64,000 nucleotides of DNA from Castor canadensis (Eukaryota > Chordata > Mammalia > Rodentia > Castoridae), in NCBI RefSeq assembly GCF_047511655.1, contig NC_133386.1, positions 171,947,146-172,011,145 on the forward strand, written 5' to 3'. The translations under genes and the position numbers were made by a program. The notes beneath the pieces were generated by a model. That model was not told where the DNA came from, ran no database searches, and saw only the letters and a list, made by a program, of their open reading frames with translations. The stretch's first letter is position 1. Each line of letters starts with the position of its first letter. Below are positions 19,076-30,185 of this stretch, piece by piece.

Positions 19076-20094
19076 TGACTTTTGATAGACAGGCAAAAGT
19101 AATCCTTTCAATAAGCAGGAGCAATTCAACATTCATAAGCAAAAACAAAACCCCAGTCAACAACAACAAAACCAAGCCTTGACTTAGACTCATGGCTTAT
19201 TCAGTAATTACTTGAAAATGGACTATGGATTTAAGTGTAAAACAAAAAATAAAACTCTAAGAAAAAAAAATTTGCAAGATCTAAACATGGGCAAAGAATT
19301 TTTAGACATGATATGAAAAAAAAGTCCTGTCCATTAAAAGAAAAATTGAAAATTGGATTTCATCAAAATAAAAACAACTTTTCCCTGTGAAAAGCCTTGC
19401 AAGAGGATGAAAAGACAATCTCAGTCAAGAAAATATCTAGAAGTTATATATTTATTATAAGATTTATCCATATATATAAAGCATTCTCAAAACTCAATAT
19501 AATGAAACAAAACCCAGTTAAAAATTTAAATATTTGAGCCAGACATTTCACCAAAGAAAATATCAAATGTCAAATAAGTGCATGAAAATGTTCTCACTAG
19601 TCATTGGGTAAATGCTAATTAAATAATAATGAGCTAGTACTGTACATATATTTGTGACTAAAATTTACAAATACTGACCATATCATGTTGGTGAGGATAC
19701 AGAAGTACTGCAATTCTCAGACATGACTGCTGCGTGTGTAAAACAGTGTGCTTTCGAAAACAGCTCATCTGTGTCTAACATATAGCTCAGACATTCCATT
19801 CCTGGGAATTTCATATGGTCACACATGAAGACCTACTAAAAACCTACTTGTGAGTGTTCACAGCAGCTCTATTTTTAACAGCCCCAAAGTGGAAACAACT
19901 CAAATGTCCATCAGCAGAGGAATGGATAAACAAACTGTTATTAAACAAACTGACGGGAATATTACTCATCAATAAAAAAGAATGAATTATTTTAATGGAG
20001 GAATCTGAACATAATTTTGATGAATGAGAAAAAGCAGACAAGAAATAATATACATAGTGTATGATTTAATTTTTACAAAATGGTAGGAAATAGA

Positions 20095-20215
20095 TCAGGT
20101 ATGGTGGTGCATCCCAGCACTAGGGAGACTGAAGCAAGAGGATAGAGAGTTCAAGCCCAGCCTGGGCTACTGAGGGAGACTGTGTCTCTGAAACAAACAG
20201 CAGCAAACAAAAACT
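20095..20215 (+). mobile_element. B1 SINE
   Basis: 'AGGTATGGTGGTGCATCCC', 'AGCACTAGGGAGACTGAAGC', 'CAAGCCCAGCCTGGGCTAC', 'GAGACTGTGTCTCTGAAAC'. A short B1 with a CA/A-rich tail, nested in the second L1. Confidence 0.85.
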
Positions 20216-20465
20216 AGCAAATGCAAACTAATCTAAGGTAACAGAAAGTAGCAGATCTGTAGTTGCATGAGGGTGAAGGTGGGGCAGATGGGAAACAATG
20301 AGAAGGAAGAATTACCAAGAGCTGTGAGAAAGTTTTGGGGAGTGTGGATATATTCATTATCTCAATGGTAATTACATTTTCACGTGCTTATACATATGTC
20401 AAAATTTATCCCTGTATCCTTTAAATATGTACATAATAATAGCACCTATACTGGTTAAATGTTAA

Positions 20466-21712
20466 TCAAGTTTTGACCATTGACCACAATTATTACAAAA
20501 CCATTTAAAAACCTCAATTAGTAGTTTTTGAGCACCTAAAATCAACTATAATAAACTATCTGATAGTTTTAAATTTCTTCCAAAGTCATCACAATTAAGT
20601 TGTAACAGTTGCCAGTTTGAGGAAACCCAGAAAATTCAAAAGAAATTCTTCCTAAGCAAGTATAGAATTTCAATTTATAATGGTTATTGAAAATTTGTTA
20701 TTATGAAAGAAAATAAATGGAAAAAATTTGTAATGAAAAAGGATTCTGAAGTGAAAGAGTAAATTCTTTTTAAAATAGCGTCTGACTTATAAAACCTTAA
20801 CTTATCCCATAAAATAAAAGGATGCATAAAATAAAAGGATGCATAGCACAGGTGGTCAACTTGACCCAGAGCAGTAGGCAGTATTAATCAACACTATTTT
20901 AAAAGGCTTGTGATGAGCTGTTTCCAAAACTGTTGTCTTGTTCTAATTTCAATTTTTATTTTTGAAATTTCTTCATTAGGTTCCCAAGTCCTGCCCTTGC
21001 AAATAAGTGGGTGTGTGAACGTGCTGCTTGTGAAACCTGCTTTGCATTTCACACCATATCAAAGTCTTCTTAAAGTCATATAATCACTGTTAAACACGGC
21101 CTCAATACCATTCATAGTGTGATATTTCTTCATCCTAAAGCACTTCGTGTGTAGCCCTGAAGCCATGTACCGGCTGCTTTTGCTTGGTTTTGCAAGGATA
21201 TTTTAATCATCGAAGAGAGAAGAATTTTCTCTAGATCCACGCTTGTATAAGGCAAACCATTCCTAGATTGGCATGTAGTCTGATTGACTTATGCAAAGGA
21301 AATCACATCAGCAGTGACAGGCAAATGAGGGTTCCTCAGATAGAGTCCAAAGAGGAGAGTACCCAGTCATATACAATGGCAACAAAGTCTGGAGCCAAGG
21401 TAGCATTTGTGGATAGGAAGGGGTGGAGCCTAGTGGCGGTGTGGAAACAAAAGCATCAGTTTGCGTATTTGGAAGTGTTCTTCTTCAAGCCAAGCTGGTT
21501 TCTCAGCCTCAGAGGCCGGGCCCTGCCAAGCTCAAGACCAAGATGGCAATGCTGCAAAACAAGACCAGCCTCTGATGTGTATGAAGAAGCCATAATCATC
21601 ACATCAAGCGAAAAATATGTGGTTCCCATGAGCTAATAATACCAGCCTCTATGTCTAAGTGGAAACTTTGGCAGGAAAAGCCAGATCACAGGATCGTTGA
21701 GAACAGGAGTCA
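20466..21712. other. Unassigned; AT-rich then mixed unique sequence
   Basis: No repeat or gene recognised. It includes a perfect 17-bp tandem duplication (20811-20844). A 122-codon open frame (21268-21636) begins at a non-ATG codon, has no motif and is not called as a gene. Confidence 0.4.
20811..20844 (+). repeat. Perfect 2 x 17-bp tandem duplication
   Basis: TAAAATAAAAGGATGCA occurs at 20811-20827 and again, without a mismatch, at 20828-20844. It looks like a recent local slippage or duplication event. Confidence 0.95.
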
Positions 21713-21714
21713 GT

Positions 21715-21875
21715 AAAATGGCCCATAGCCTGTTTTTGTAAGTAACACTTAATGGAACACATGTCTTCATATGCTAAAAATGGCAGAACTGAGTAACTGT
21801 TACAAGGTTTGCAAAGCCTTGTATATTCTATCTGACTCTTTACAGAAATGTTTGACCACTTCTGTTCTAGAAGAT
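21715..21875 (-). repeat. Ancient MER-type repeat (antisense)
   Basis: 'CATAGCCTGTTTTTGTAAG', 'TTAATGGAACACATGTCTTC', 'TGCAAAGCCTTGTATATTC', 'CTTTACAGAAATGTTTGACC' follow a well-known ancient mammalian repeat (a non-autonomous element whose sense end reads TTTGCTGACCCTTG-like). A second copy lies at 54815-55065 in the opposite orientation. Confidence 0.6.
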
Positions 21876-22430
21876 GCTGAGGCTTGGAGTCAGCATTGTA
21901 ATTTACAGGTAATGTGTTTGGGTTGAAGAATCAGCCTGGCCATGGGTTTAAAGGAACCTCTGAAAAGAGAGAAATAAGATCTAAGCGGGATGTCAAGACC
22001 ACAACCAAACAATCTAGAGTTCAGGGCCTCAGATATAGACAGAGACGAGCAAAAGATCAGTCCTTCTGAAAGGACAAATCTCTGGGATTAAAGTAGAAAT
22101 AAGCCTTGGTAGATTTTTGGGATCCAAACTCATCTTGTCATGGAAGACACCAATGCAAGAACAACAAAGTCTAATTTCAATGATCTTCTGGTTGGTTTGA
22201 GCTGATGGTCAATTTTAAGAACTCAGTGCTGAGCAGAGATGGAAAATCAGAGACTGCCCAGGGCGAGTGAATTTTCAAGTCCAAGTAACCTAGATCTTTC
22301 TGCTAGATATGGGAGGGTGGGCTGTCCACTCTATTTCCTACTCGATGTGGTCACTTATCGCCCTCATCAACCAGAAATATCTCCCAGATAGGATTATCAG
22401 ATTTAGCAAATAAAAACACAGAACATCATG
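21876..22430. other. Unassigned non-coding stretch
   Basis: No feature recognised. Confidence 0.4.
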
Positions 22431-22738
22431 GGCCAGGCGTGATGGCCCATGCCTGTAATCCTGTGGAGGATTGTGGTTCGAGGTCAACCCAGGCAAAAAG
22501 TTATGGAGACCCTATCTCAACCATAGCTGGGAATGGTAGTATGTGCCTGTCACACACTATGGGAGAGGTGTAAAAAGAAAGATCAAGTTCCAGGCTGGCC
22601 GAGGGAGGAAAACACCAGACTCAACCTCAAAAACAACTAAAGCAAAAAGGACTGGGGGGTGGCTTAAGTAGCACCTGCCTAGCAAGTGTGAGACCCTGAG
22701 TTCAAACTCCAGTACCTCAAAACAAAACAAAACAAAAA
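22431..22738 (+). mobile_element. Trimeric composite SINE
   Basis: B1-like monomer 1 is shortened ('GATGGCCCATGCCTGTAATC', 'GTGGTTCGAGGTCAACCCAG'). Monomer 2 follows ('GTGCCTGTCACACACTATG', 'CCAGGCTGGCC'). An ID-like body missing a few bases in its A-box region ends it ('GGTGGCTTAAGTAGCACC', 'GAGTTCAAACTCCAGTACC') with a CAAAA-repeat tail. Confidence 0.85.
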
Positions 22739-22744
22739 AACAGA

Positions 22745-24065
22745 ATACCTAGTGAAATTTGAATTTCAGATAACCACAGAAAGCTTTAACATAAGTATAT
22801 CTGAAATACTGCAATGGATATTATAATTCTAAAATTTCTTCATTATATGAAATTCAAATTTTACTGGGAGTCATGCATTTTGTCTGCCAATACTATTGGT
22901 AGGAAACTGATCAGCTCTGTAATAAATTATGATTAAATTAAACAATGTCCGAACTCCTGGAGCAGCAAGAAATTTCTAGACCTCTAGCTCTTTTCAATTC
23001 TATCTCCCTCCATGGAATACTACTTTTCTTACCTGCTTTTATCCCCTCTTTACCACTTCCCATACCAAGAGCTGTTCAGGAAAGAGGCCCAATCACATCT
23101 ACCAATGCTTCCAAGAGTTACAGTGTGACTTTAACTGCCACTGATTAAGCCAGAGAAGAGCGGGATGCAGAAAGAAGAAGTTGAGCTTAAAGTGACTCAC
23201 AGGAAGGAAACCTGGTGAACAGACAGTTGGATGATTGGCTTCTGACTCACTGGAGCTTTCTTTGCTACAGATTTGCAGCCATCTGTCACTGGTAAGTGTA
23301 CTAAGTTTCATTTGCTATCGACAAACCACTGAAATTTCCCTGACAGCACACAGCATGTTGTATTGGTTAAAACTTGGGTTTAGATTAACTGCTGAGTGCT
23401 TGCTCATTCCAAACATTGAATTAAATGGACATTTTGGGGTTTTAAGGAAAGCCTTAGACAAAAAGCATAAGATTCGGTGGGGGGCCCTGGTCATGGCTTG
23501 GAAGCATTACGCCAGCACTATATTCAGTGATGATGCTGTTGGGAAACACTCAAGAAAAGTCAAATCTGTGTACTTTGCTCTATGCTGTGGTTCTGCAGTG
23601 AGAAGGATGTGGGCTGAGATTATGTTCACTGATGACTTTAAAGAACATGGGTCGCATGTAAAAAAGTTAGAAACTACTAAGGCAGTGTGATTATCATTAT
23701 TCCCCCAATCACTCTCCAGCAACCTTTCCCCTATTCTGGCAGTATTGGAGGTGCTTGTTTGATGTCCTTGCAAAACAGACCTTGTAGCTGTAAGCAGTGC
23801 ACCCGGCTTAGAGCCTCCAGCTGTTAGCACCTTCGCTGTATCCCACCTTGTAAGCTGAGTCCATCTTCTTCCCCCAAAGCCTCCAGCTAATGACTGAGCA
23901 AAGGGGGTGCTAGGTCCTGGCTATTTTTTCCTTTTTAAACAACACAGAGCTTCTCATATAAGCAATGTTTGCTTTGTAATTCCCCACTGGGTTGGCCAAA
24001 ATGTTTTCAGGTCTGCATTGTGGTCTGAGGCTCTAATTGACCAATCCCATTTCCTTCCCTTAAAT
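22745..24065. other. Unassigned, apparently unique sequence
   Basis: About 1.3 kb with no repeat recognised. It contains the longest open frame of the window (23235-23690, 151 codons plus). That frame begins at TTG, not ATG, and shows no motif. A 107-codon frame overlaps it on the other strand. I do not call a gene. Confidence 0.4.
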
Positions 24066-24067
24066 CC

Positions 24068-24662
24068 TCATAAGTGTTATTCCCCAGTACAACAAGTTGA
24101 ATGTGCCCCCAATTTTTATGTTGAAATTTTTAACATAAAATTTATGCCAGATTGATGGTATTTGCAGGTGAGACCTTTAAGAGATAAATAAATTAGGTCA
24201 TGAGATGAAGTCTGGGATTAGAGCCCTAACAACAACAACAAAAATAAATAAATAAATAAATGTGGTTGGTGGACTTCATATACCTATATGAAACAGAACT
24301 GAAAAACCTTTTGCAATTGCTTTGGGTGGGGTGGGGAGGGGGCTAAGGGGGAGAGATGATGGGGGAAATGTAAATAATGTACAATATAAGTGTGATCAGA
24401 ATCACCACTTCAAATCCCCCCCATATAATGAATATATCCCAATAAAAATTTATACTGAAAAAAAAAAAAAAACACCCCAGAGAGCTCTCTCACTCTTTCT
24501 ACTGAACAAGATACAATGAGAAGTTGGCATTTGCAACAAGAAGAAAAACATGCTAGTACCTTGGTTTTGAACTTCCAGACTCTTGAACTGTGGGAAACAA
24601 ACTTCTGTTATTTAAGCCATCCAGTCTAGGGTACTGTGTTATAGCAGCCCAAACTAGCACAG
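24068..24662 (+). mobile_element. MLT1-type MaLR LTR, split by an L1 3' end
   Basis: Sense MLT1 pattern on both sides of an insert. 5': 'ATTGATGGTATTTGCAGGTG', 'AATTAGGTCATGAGATGAAG', 'GGATTAGAGCCCTAAC'. 3': 'GAGAGCTCTCTCACTC', 'CTTGGTTTTGAACTTCCAGA', 'GAACTGTGGGAAACAAAC', 'TATTTAAGCCATCCAGTC' and 'GTTATAGCAGCCCAAAC'. Solo LTR. Confidence 0.85.
24227..24472 (+). mobile_element. Severely truncated L1 3' end inside MLT1
   Basis: After an (AAC)n/(AAAT)n stretch (24227-24262) comes L1 3' UTR-type sequence with a strong G-tract (24324-24351), 'GGAAATGTAAATAATGTAC', then 'CCCAATAAAAATTTATACTG' and a poly-A tail ending at 24472. It splits the MLT1 LTR, so it is the younger of the two. Confidence 0.75.
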
Positions 24663-25788
24663 ACACCCAAGAAACCTCTCATATTCCTAATTCTGTTGCA
24701 GTGTATGGGGCAGAAAATCATCGTGGTCTCAGGGAACTGGCCAGGGCAGGGACCATTCTGTGAAGAGAAAAATGTATTTTAAGGGATAAGTTATTATCAG
24801 AAAGTAAAGGGGGAAAAGGCAAGTTAATTCCTTCCTATCCTAGAAAGAATGGGAATGAGAAGAGATAAGGAGGCAGGGCGAGATCTTTACTATTAGCTTT
24901 AAATATTACCTCCCCTCCTTCTCAGAGTCAAGACCTCTAGGAGGAGGTTTTTTAGAAAGATTTTGGGAAATTAAGAACATAGTCTGGAGGAAGCTGAAGC
25001 ATCTCCAGAGAAGTTCAAAGAGATGACTAGAAATGCAGAGATCTGAAGCTGGGAAGTGGAGGCCACGGAGATCAGCACTTCGATTTCTAGGACCAGTGAC
25101 AAGTTGGTGTTCTATGAGTATAGACGCCACTGCGACGCAATGGACAAAGTAGACCAGGAGACCTCAGGGGACACTAGCACAGAACCCAAATAGACCCAGA
25201 CCTCCAACAGAGTAGCCATCAAGACCAGAAGTCACCATGCTGATTTCCACACCCATCGCAACATGGAATTCCACTTCTACTAACCATAGACACAGAGGAT
25301 ACTAGAGGAGGTCAAGGTATGCTGACTGTGTAAGTCTAGTCTTTTCTCCACTCTCCACGAGTTTGAGGAAGTACAAGGGAGATTCAGTCAGTTGTAGAAA
25401 ACAAAGGAGCTGCACATGTTTGCACATCTGAGAGTGTGTGAATAACCTGGAGACCCCACTGCACTTGAATAAAACATTTTCACTTTGAATTTTAGTCCAA
25501 CTTCTGGAAGAAGAGTTAAGGAGACTCAAGAGTCAGGTCTCTTAAGTCATATTTGAATAGCAGCTGCCACAAGGAACCTCCATGGGCTGAATAAATTATA
25601 GCCTCTCTGAGTGGTGAACATTTGGCTTCTTTCTAGACCACATTTTCCAAGGAGTGGGAGATGAGCCATTGGTAAGAGCCAAGACGATTTTAGGTGGTGG
25701 TGTGGGCACTGTTAATTAGAGCTGAATCACACCCAGTGTCCCATTTCCAGTTTTTCTCAGTCTTTCTGATCACGTCAGAGTTTTGGTG
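24663..25788. other. Unassigned, apparently unique sequence
   Basis: No repeat or gene recognised across about 1.1 kb; purine-rich around 24850-25060. Confidence 0.4.
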
Positions 25789-25789
25789 G

Positions 25790-26452
25790 TACCATGTTCT
25801 TAACCTCCTCAACACTTTCCAATTCTCCTTTTGACAGGAGAACAGACTTCGGCCTTAGGGTAGAAAGCACCCTCATCTCTATCTATTCTCCATGCATGAG
25901 CCAAAATGACCCTGAAGAGGAACAGAATCATGTCACCTCTCCATTTAATGACCCTGAAATGGTTCCTCATTCAACTCAGAAAAAATCCTAAGTCCCCCAG
26001 AGGCCCTGAAGGCCTGAGGATCTGACACTTCTCACATCAGTCTCACCCCTTCTCACCCCTCTCCTTCACTGCTTTAGCCACAGTGGCTCCCAACTGGTCT
26101 TGGAATGTTCTTTCCCCATACACAACTCATCTGTCAAGACTTGACCCAGGCACCACCATCTTTGTAGTGAGCCCTGGTTTCATGTTTTGAACTCCAAATC
26201 CCTTGACGCCCCTCTGCCCTCCTGCCCTGCCCTGCGTGTCACAATATAGTTTACTTATTTGTTATGCTGTTGTAACTTTTCTATATAAATGTATGATTTT
26301 TACTGCCTACCTCTCTCACTAGATTGTAGGCTCCTTCCATTAGTTCAGGGATTTCTGCCTATTTTGTTCATTGAAGTATCCCCAACACCTAAACCAGGGC
26401 TTGCCGTGCAGTGAATGTTCACATCATATTTACTAGTTGAATAAATGAAGTT
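25790..26452 (+). mobile_element. L2 LINE 3' end (sense)
   Basis: Long sense L2 match: 'GAAATGGTTCCTCATTCAAC', 'TTTAGCCACAGTGGCTCCCA', 'GGAATGTTCTTTCCCC', 'GTAGTGAGCCCTGGTTTC', 'ACTAGATTGTAGGCTCCTTC', 'GTATCCCCAACACCTAAACC' and terminal 'GTTGAATAAATGAAG'. It contains no intact frame. Confidence 0.85.
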
Positions 26453-26584
26453 CCTACTTCCCATCAGCCCCTGCTACTTGTTATGTCAATAGCATGACTT
26501 TCCTCCCTCTGGGCTCTCCTTTAATCTTCCTTCTTTTTCTAGCAAAACAAACACAAAAAGACTGCAGCATATAATGACTCCCCC

Positions 26585-26600
26585 CCACACACACACACAC
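26585..26600 (+). repeat. Short (CA)n tract
   Basis: Eight CA units after a C-run. Confidence 0.9.
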
Positions 26601-27704
26601 TTTTCTCACCTTCATGGAAATTCTAGTACATATTTGTTTGGGTTTGGTTCCAGATGGGCACTGAGGAACATGAAGTGTCAAGGGAAGAGAATCTGGGGAA
26701 TTCTTGACTTGGTAGGGCTGTGCCTTGGTCTCAGCTCCCGTTCAGCCCTCTCCCACCTCTCCCACATTCCTGCCTGGTGAGTTCCCTCCTCACTAGCTGG
26801 GTGCTTGGACTGGCTGGTGTCCACAAGCTCAACGTTTCCAGCCTCCTGCTCCGTGGATTACGTAGCCCCAGAAACACGTGTGCTGCTTTTTGCACAGCCA
26901 GACTACCGAGTCTTGGTTGGTTAGGTTACATGACTTGCCCAGTGGCGAGCAGAAAGCTAGAACTATGGCAGAGGAGCCAAAGGCCTGGCCCCACAGACCC
27001 ATCCCATTCTGTTTGCACCATTTCCTCTTGTCACCACAGCAGGGTGTCGGGTTACCAAGGAGAAGAGAAAAAACATTCTGGTGAGTCCTCTGCAGATCAT
27101 GGGTGGCAGCAGAGACAGTCAGCAAGGACGACACCCTAATCCTTGGTTCCGCCCATCCTCCCACACCCCAACAGAAGCCACACAAGGAGCTGGGAAAAGA
27201 GGGGTGTTCACACTTCCCCTCTGGTCGTCTGCACCTCTTTAAGGAGGATCTTGCTGCTTGCACGTGCTGACTTCTTAGCTTTGAGACTGTTTGTGTTAAA
27301 GAAAATAGCCGTGGTGTTTTTGTTGTTGTTTTATTTTTGTTTTTGCAAGGGCTAGGAAAGATTGATAATGGCTGAGCGACTTTGATCTCCCTTGAATGTC
27401 AGGCCATGAGATAAAGTCTCTGATCATCTGGAGGCCATGACAAATTTGGAGGAGAAGAGCTAGCAGCAAGGCCCTAAGGCCTGGATTCCTCTCCTAAGCT
27501 CACCTGCCTTCAGTGGAACCAAGAGCACCACTTGGGAACACCCACGCCAAACTTTGAGAAGGGACAATGCCTTCCAACCTCTAACTCCAAAAATGGAGTA
27601 GCCCATTTCCACACACCAATGCATGAATAAGAGCACAGTATGCCCATTGTGTTCATCTTTACAAAATCTGTATTTCTCATATGTCCCCACATAAAGCAAT
27701 CTTT
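26601..27704. other. Unassigned GC-richer stretch
   Basis: Locally raised GC lets overlapping frames stay open on both strands (26720-27139 plus, 26829-27263 minus). That mutual openness argues against either being coding. A weak MIR-like word set (GGTTACATGACTTGCCCAG near 26923) is present. A (GTT)n-like T-rich run lies at about 27317-27347. Confidence 0.45.
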
Positions 27705-27815
27705 CTGTGCCCCATTTTCCAGATGAAAAGATGGAATCTCAGAGAGCTGGAGTAATTTTCTGCTACTAAAAAAAGTAGCAGAAAGTCATTTGAAATCCAG
27801 GTCTCATGGCCCAAA
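27705..27815 (-). repeat. MIR SINE (antisense) with hairpin
   Basis: 'GTGCCCCATTTTCCAGATG', 'AAAAGATGGAATCTCAGAG' and 'TTTGAAATCCAGGTCTCATG' fit reversed MIR. A perfect 10-bp inverted repeat lies inside it (27757-27766 and 27775-27784). Confidence 0.7.
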
Positions 27816-28730
27816 GTGTAGGGTGTTTCCCAGTTCTTCATGATATCTGACTTCCTTAAAAATGAGAGTGCACGAGTCTGAGGCCTGAAACCACTTACTG
27901 ATGGGACTGTAAACTGCAGCTCTAAGCCAGAAAGGGAAGAGCCAAAGAGAAGAGAAACCGCTTTGCAGGAGGACCTCAGTGTGTCTCACGCATGTCGACT
28001 ATTTACATGTGTTCCGATGGTCTCCATAGCAACTGGCAGAGATACAAAAATGCCTCCTGGGTATGTGTAAGCGGATGAGAAGCCAACCCTTCAAGATCCT
28101 CTTTCTCCCAGCGGGCAGGGCTATTTCCATCCACTGGCTTTGTCTTCTCCCAGCAGCCATTCGGCCTAAAGGTTTCAAACAGCAAGGAATCTGTGAAGCC
28201 ACCCAATAGGTATTTGAACTGTACAGAACAGAAAGGTCTCATCTCTTGCTCCCTCTTCCAGACAATTATTCAGAGTCAGGAAAGGATTTCATTATTAAGA
28301 AGTCTCAATCGTTAAGGGTCTGAGAGGTTGTGGTTTCCAGCTTTTAACCACAAAATTTAAGGCGTGCCTTCATTTTCTTATAATTTCCAAGTGCACATCA
28401 TTACCTAATTCTCCCTGAAGAGTTTAAATTGCTTTATGATGTATATGTATCTGTGATGTGAGCTGAGGTTCTGAGCCAACAAACATCTTTCTGAGAAACC
28501 TCCCTCTTCAAGATTGCCCCTTAAAGTTAACCCTTCCACTGGGGATGCTCAAATGGGTCCAGAAATGGACATCTTCATTGCCATGCAATCTAAAACTGTG
28601 ATTCAACTCCACTTATGTGAAGCAGAATATTTTATGTCTCAGCAACTCAATTTGCAACTTTGAATATGTGATCCATGTAATAGTTCTTAGTACATTGTGT
28701 CAAAAGCATTGTTTTATGTGTTTTGGGTAG
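27816..28730. other. Unassigned; includes candidate conserved element near 28300-28460
   Basis: No repeat recognised. The 28300-28460 part holds an inverted pair of RUNX-type cores and AT-rich words typical of conserved non-coding sequence. Conservation cannot be measured here. Confidence 0.35.
28328..28353. promoter_or_regulatory. Inverted pair of RUNX-type motifs
   Basis: TTGTGGTT at 28328-28335 and its exact reverse complement AACCACAA at 28346-28353 are separated by 10 nt. Each half contains the RUNX core TGTGGT/ACCACA. The motif match is seen; binding or function is inference. Confidence 0.35.
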
Positions 28731-28732
28731 AT

Positions 28733-28826
28733 TAGAGTTGTGGTTCAAGTGGTAGAGCACCTGACTTGCAAGTTTGAAGCCCTGAGTTCAAACTCCAGTC
28801 CCATCAAAAACAAACAAACAAAAAAC
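28733..28826 (+). mobile_element. tRNA/ID-like SINE
   Basis: 'GTTGTGGTTCAAGTGGTAGA', 'GCACCTGACTTGCAAG', 'GAGTTCAAACTCCAGTCCC' and a CAAA-repeat tail. Free-standing ID-like body without B1 monomers. Confidence 0.88.
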
Positions 28827-28829
28827 CCA

Positions 28830-29705
28830 GCATCTCTAAGTACTTAGGGAGAAATAAGAATGAGAGCATTCTGACCTCCTACTGCCAAAGATCTTGGAAT
28901 CTAAGAACGAAGCTCTTTTGTCACATTTAATCAAGCATTGCACACTCAATCCGTGACCAACACAATATTGAAGCCCATATGAAAAGCTGATCTCCTGTGC
29001 AAATGTCCCCTTGGGCTGGATTTGGGGCAGGCAACCAGTGCAGTTGCTCAGGGACCCACCTTCAGGTCTTGCTTTGGGTTTAGTGAACTATCATTGATGC
29101 TCTGCATTTCTTAATTTATCTTTCAACTTATGTTTTGTTAGTGAAGGCTCATGGGATAAAGGAGATCACTCCTGGTCCTGCTTCCCTCCCCTCTCCCAGG
29201 GTGTTCCAGGCCTGCCCTCACTCCTCCAGCACTCTGCCTGCAAGACTCCTGCTACCCTTTACTCAGTGTGGCTACTGAGTCAGGTTGGCACAGGACATAG
29301 CGTTCTGCCCTCACTCTCTGCCCCTGGTAGCAGCCTGGAAGGAGGTGTGGGGGAGGTTCTCAATTGGGCATGCACCTCTGGCACCTCAGGGAGAAGCGGG
29401 GCAGTGCTGTCTCTGCCTGGGGCTGGTACATTTGGCAGGCAACTGGTGACGCCCTCTCATCCACCCCCATCCACATAACCAGCATGTTCTAGCAGGGACA
29501 TTTCAATCCGTTGGTGGAGATTGTGGGTTGAGGCAAAAGGCCATGAGAAGGAGAGACTGAGTTCTCTGCCTTTTCTAAGCCCTATTTTCATTTTGCACTT
29601 GGTTCCAGAATTATGTAACCAATTCTGAACCTGGACCAACTGTGCTCCTGAGACTCCTTGCTTTCAGTCTAGCAGGTCTTGAGTAGCTGTTAGGAATGGA
29701 ACCTG
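28830..29705. other. Unassigned unique sequence
   Basis: Moderate-GC sequence around 29150-29470 without CpG enrichment. No coding evidence. Confidence 0.4.
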
Positions 29706-29734
29706 TGTAAGTTGATCCTGGCTTCTTATCAGTT

Positions 29735-30185
29735 CAGTTTTTTTTTTTTTTTAATTATATTCAGTTCCTCAGAACCCATTTCAACCATCAAAGTATCCAC
29801 ATTGATTCCAATCTGGTGCAGGGAAGTCATCTCATAAATACATTTAGTTAATCATGATCTTTAGAACTTAATTATCTGCATCAAATGGGTTCCACATCTA
29901 AGCTTACAACAAACACATTATTATGGAAAATGAAGCACCAAATAAAATTTGCATCATGACTGTGTCTTTATGGGTGATTTTCCAGCAGAGACTGGATTGA
30001 TTGAGGCTTTGTTCTCTAAAGTTGGCAGACATTTTGTGTGGCAAAGCATGTCATTTTGATTTTTTTCAACACTCTTCCAAATTTGGAAAAGAAGAGTTAC
30101 AGATAACAAGGCATGAGATTCCCCTAAAGGTGTATTTTTAACAATTTAACACCTTGTAAATTTTCTTCTCCTTTTGCTTGGCAGC
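29735..30185. promoter_or_regulatory. Candidate conserved non-coding element (AT-rich, motif-dense)
   Basis: AT-rich sequence that is not a recognised repeat, dense in homeodomain-type TAAT cores ('AGTTAATCATGATC' near 29848, 'TTAATTATCTGCATC' near 29868). It contains a perfect octamer ATTTGCAT at 29947-29954 (POU/OCT-type). Base composition and word use resemble mammalian developmental enhancers. This is inference from motif look only, with no conservation data. Confidence 0.25.

Larger units (their letters stand above)
18400..20465 (+). mobile_element. Second old L1 (ORF2 3' part and 3' UTR)
   Basis: Diverged L1M-type sense copy: 'AAGGTACTTAGGTATAAATC', 'GGCTACAGTAATCAAG', 'GTGAGGATACAGAAGTACTG', 'CACAGCAGCTCTATTTTTAA', 'AACAACTCAAATGTCCATCA', 'AATGGATAAACAAACTG' and a 3' UTR around 20250-20460. 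It is interrupted by a composite SINE (18862-19075) and a B1 (20095-20215). Confidence 0.75.

Noticed and set aside
21268-21636. 122-codon plus-strand frame
   Set aside because: Non-ATG start, no recognised motif, and no splice or promoter support.
26720-27263. 139- and 144-codon frames on opposite strands in a GC-richer stretch
   Set aside because: Both strands are open over the same bases, which follows from local composition. There is no motif, no ATG context support, and MIR-like words run through the region.
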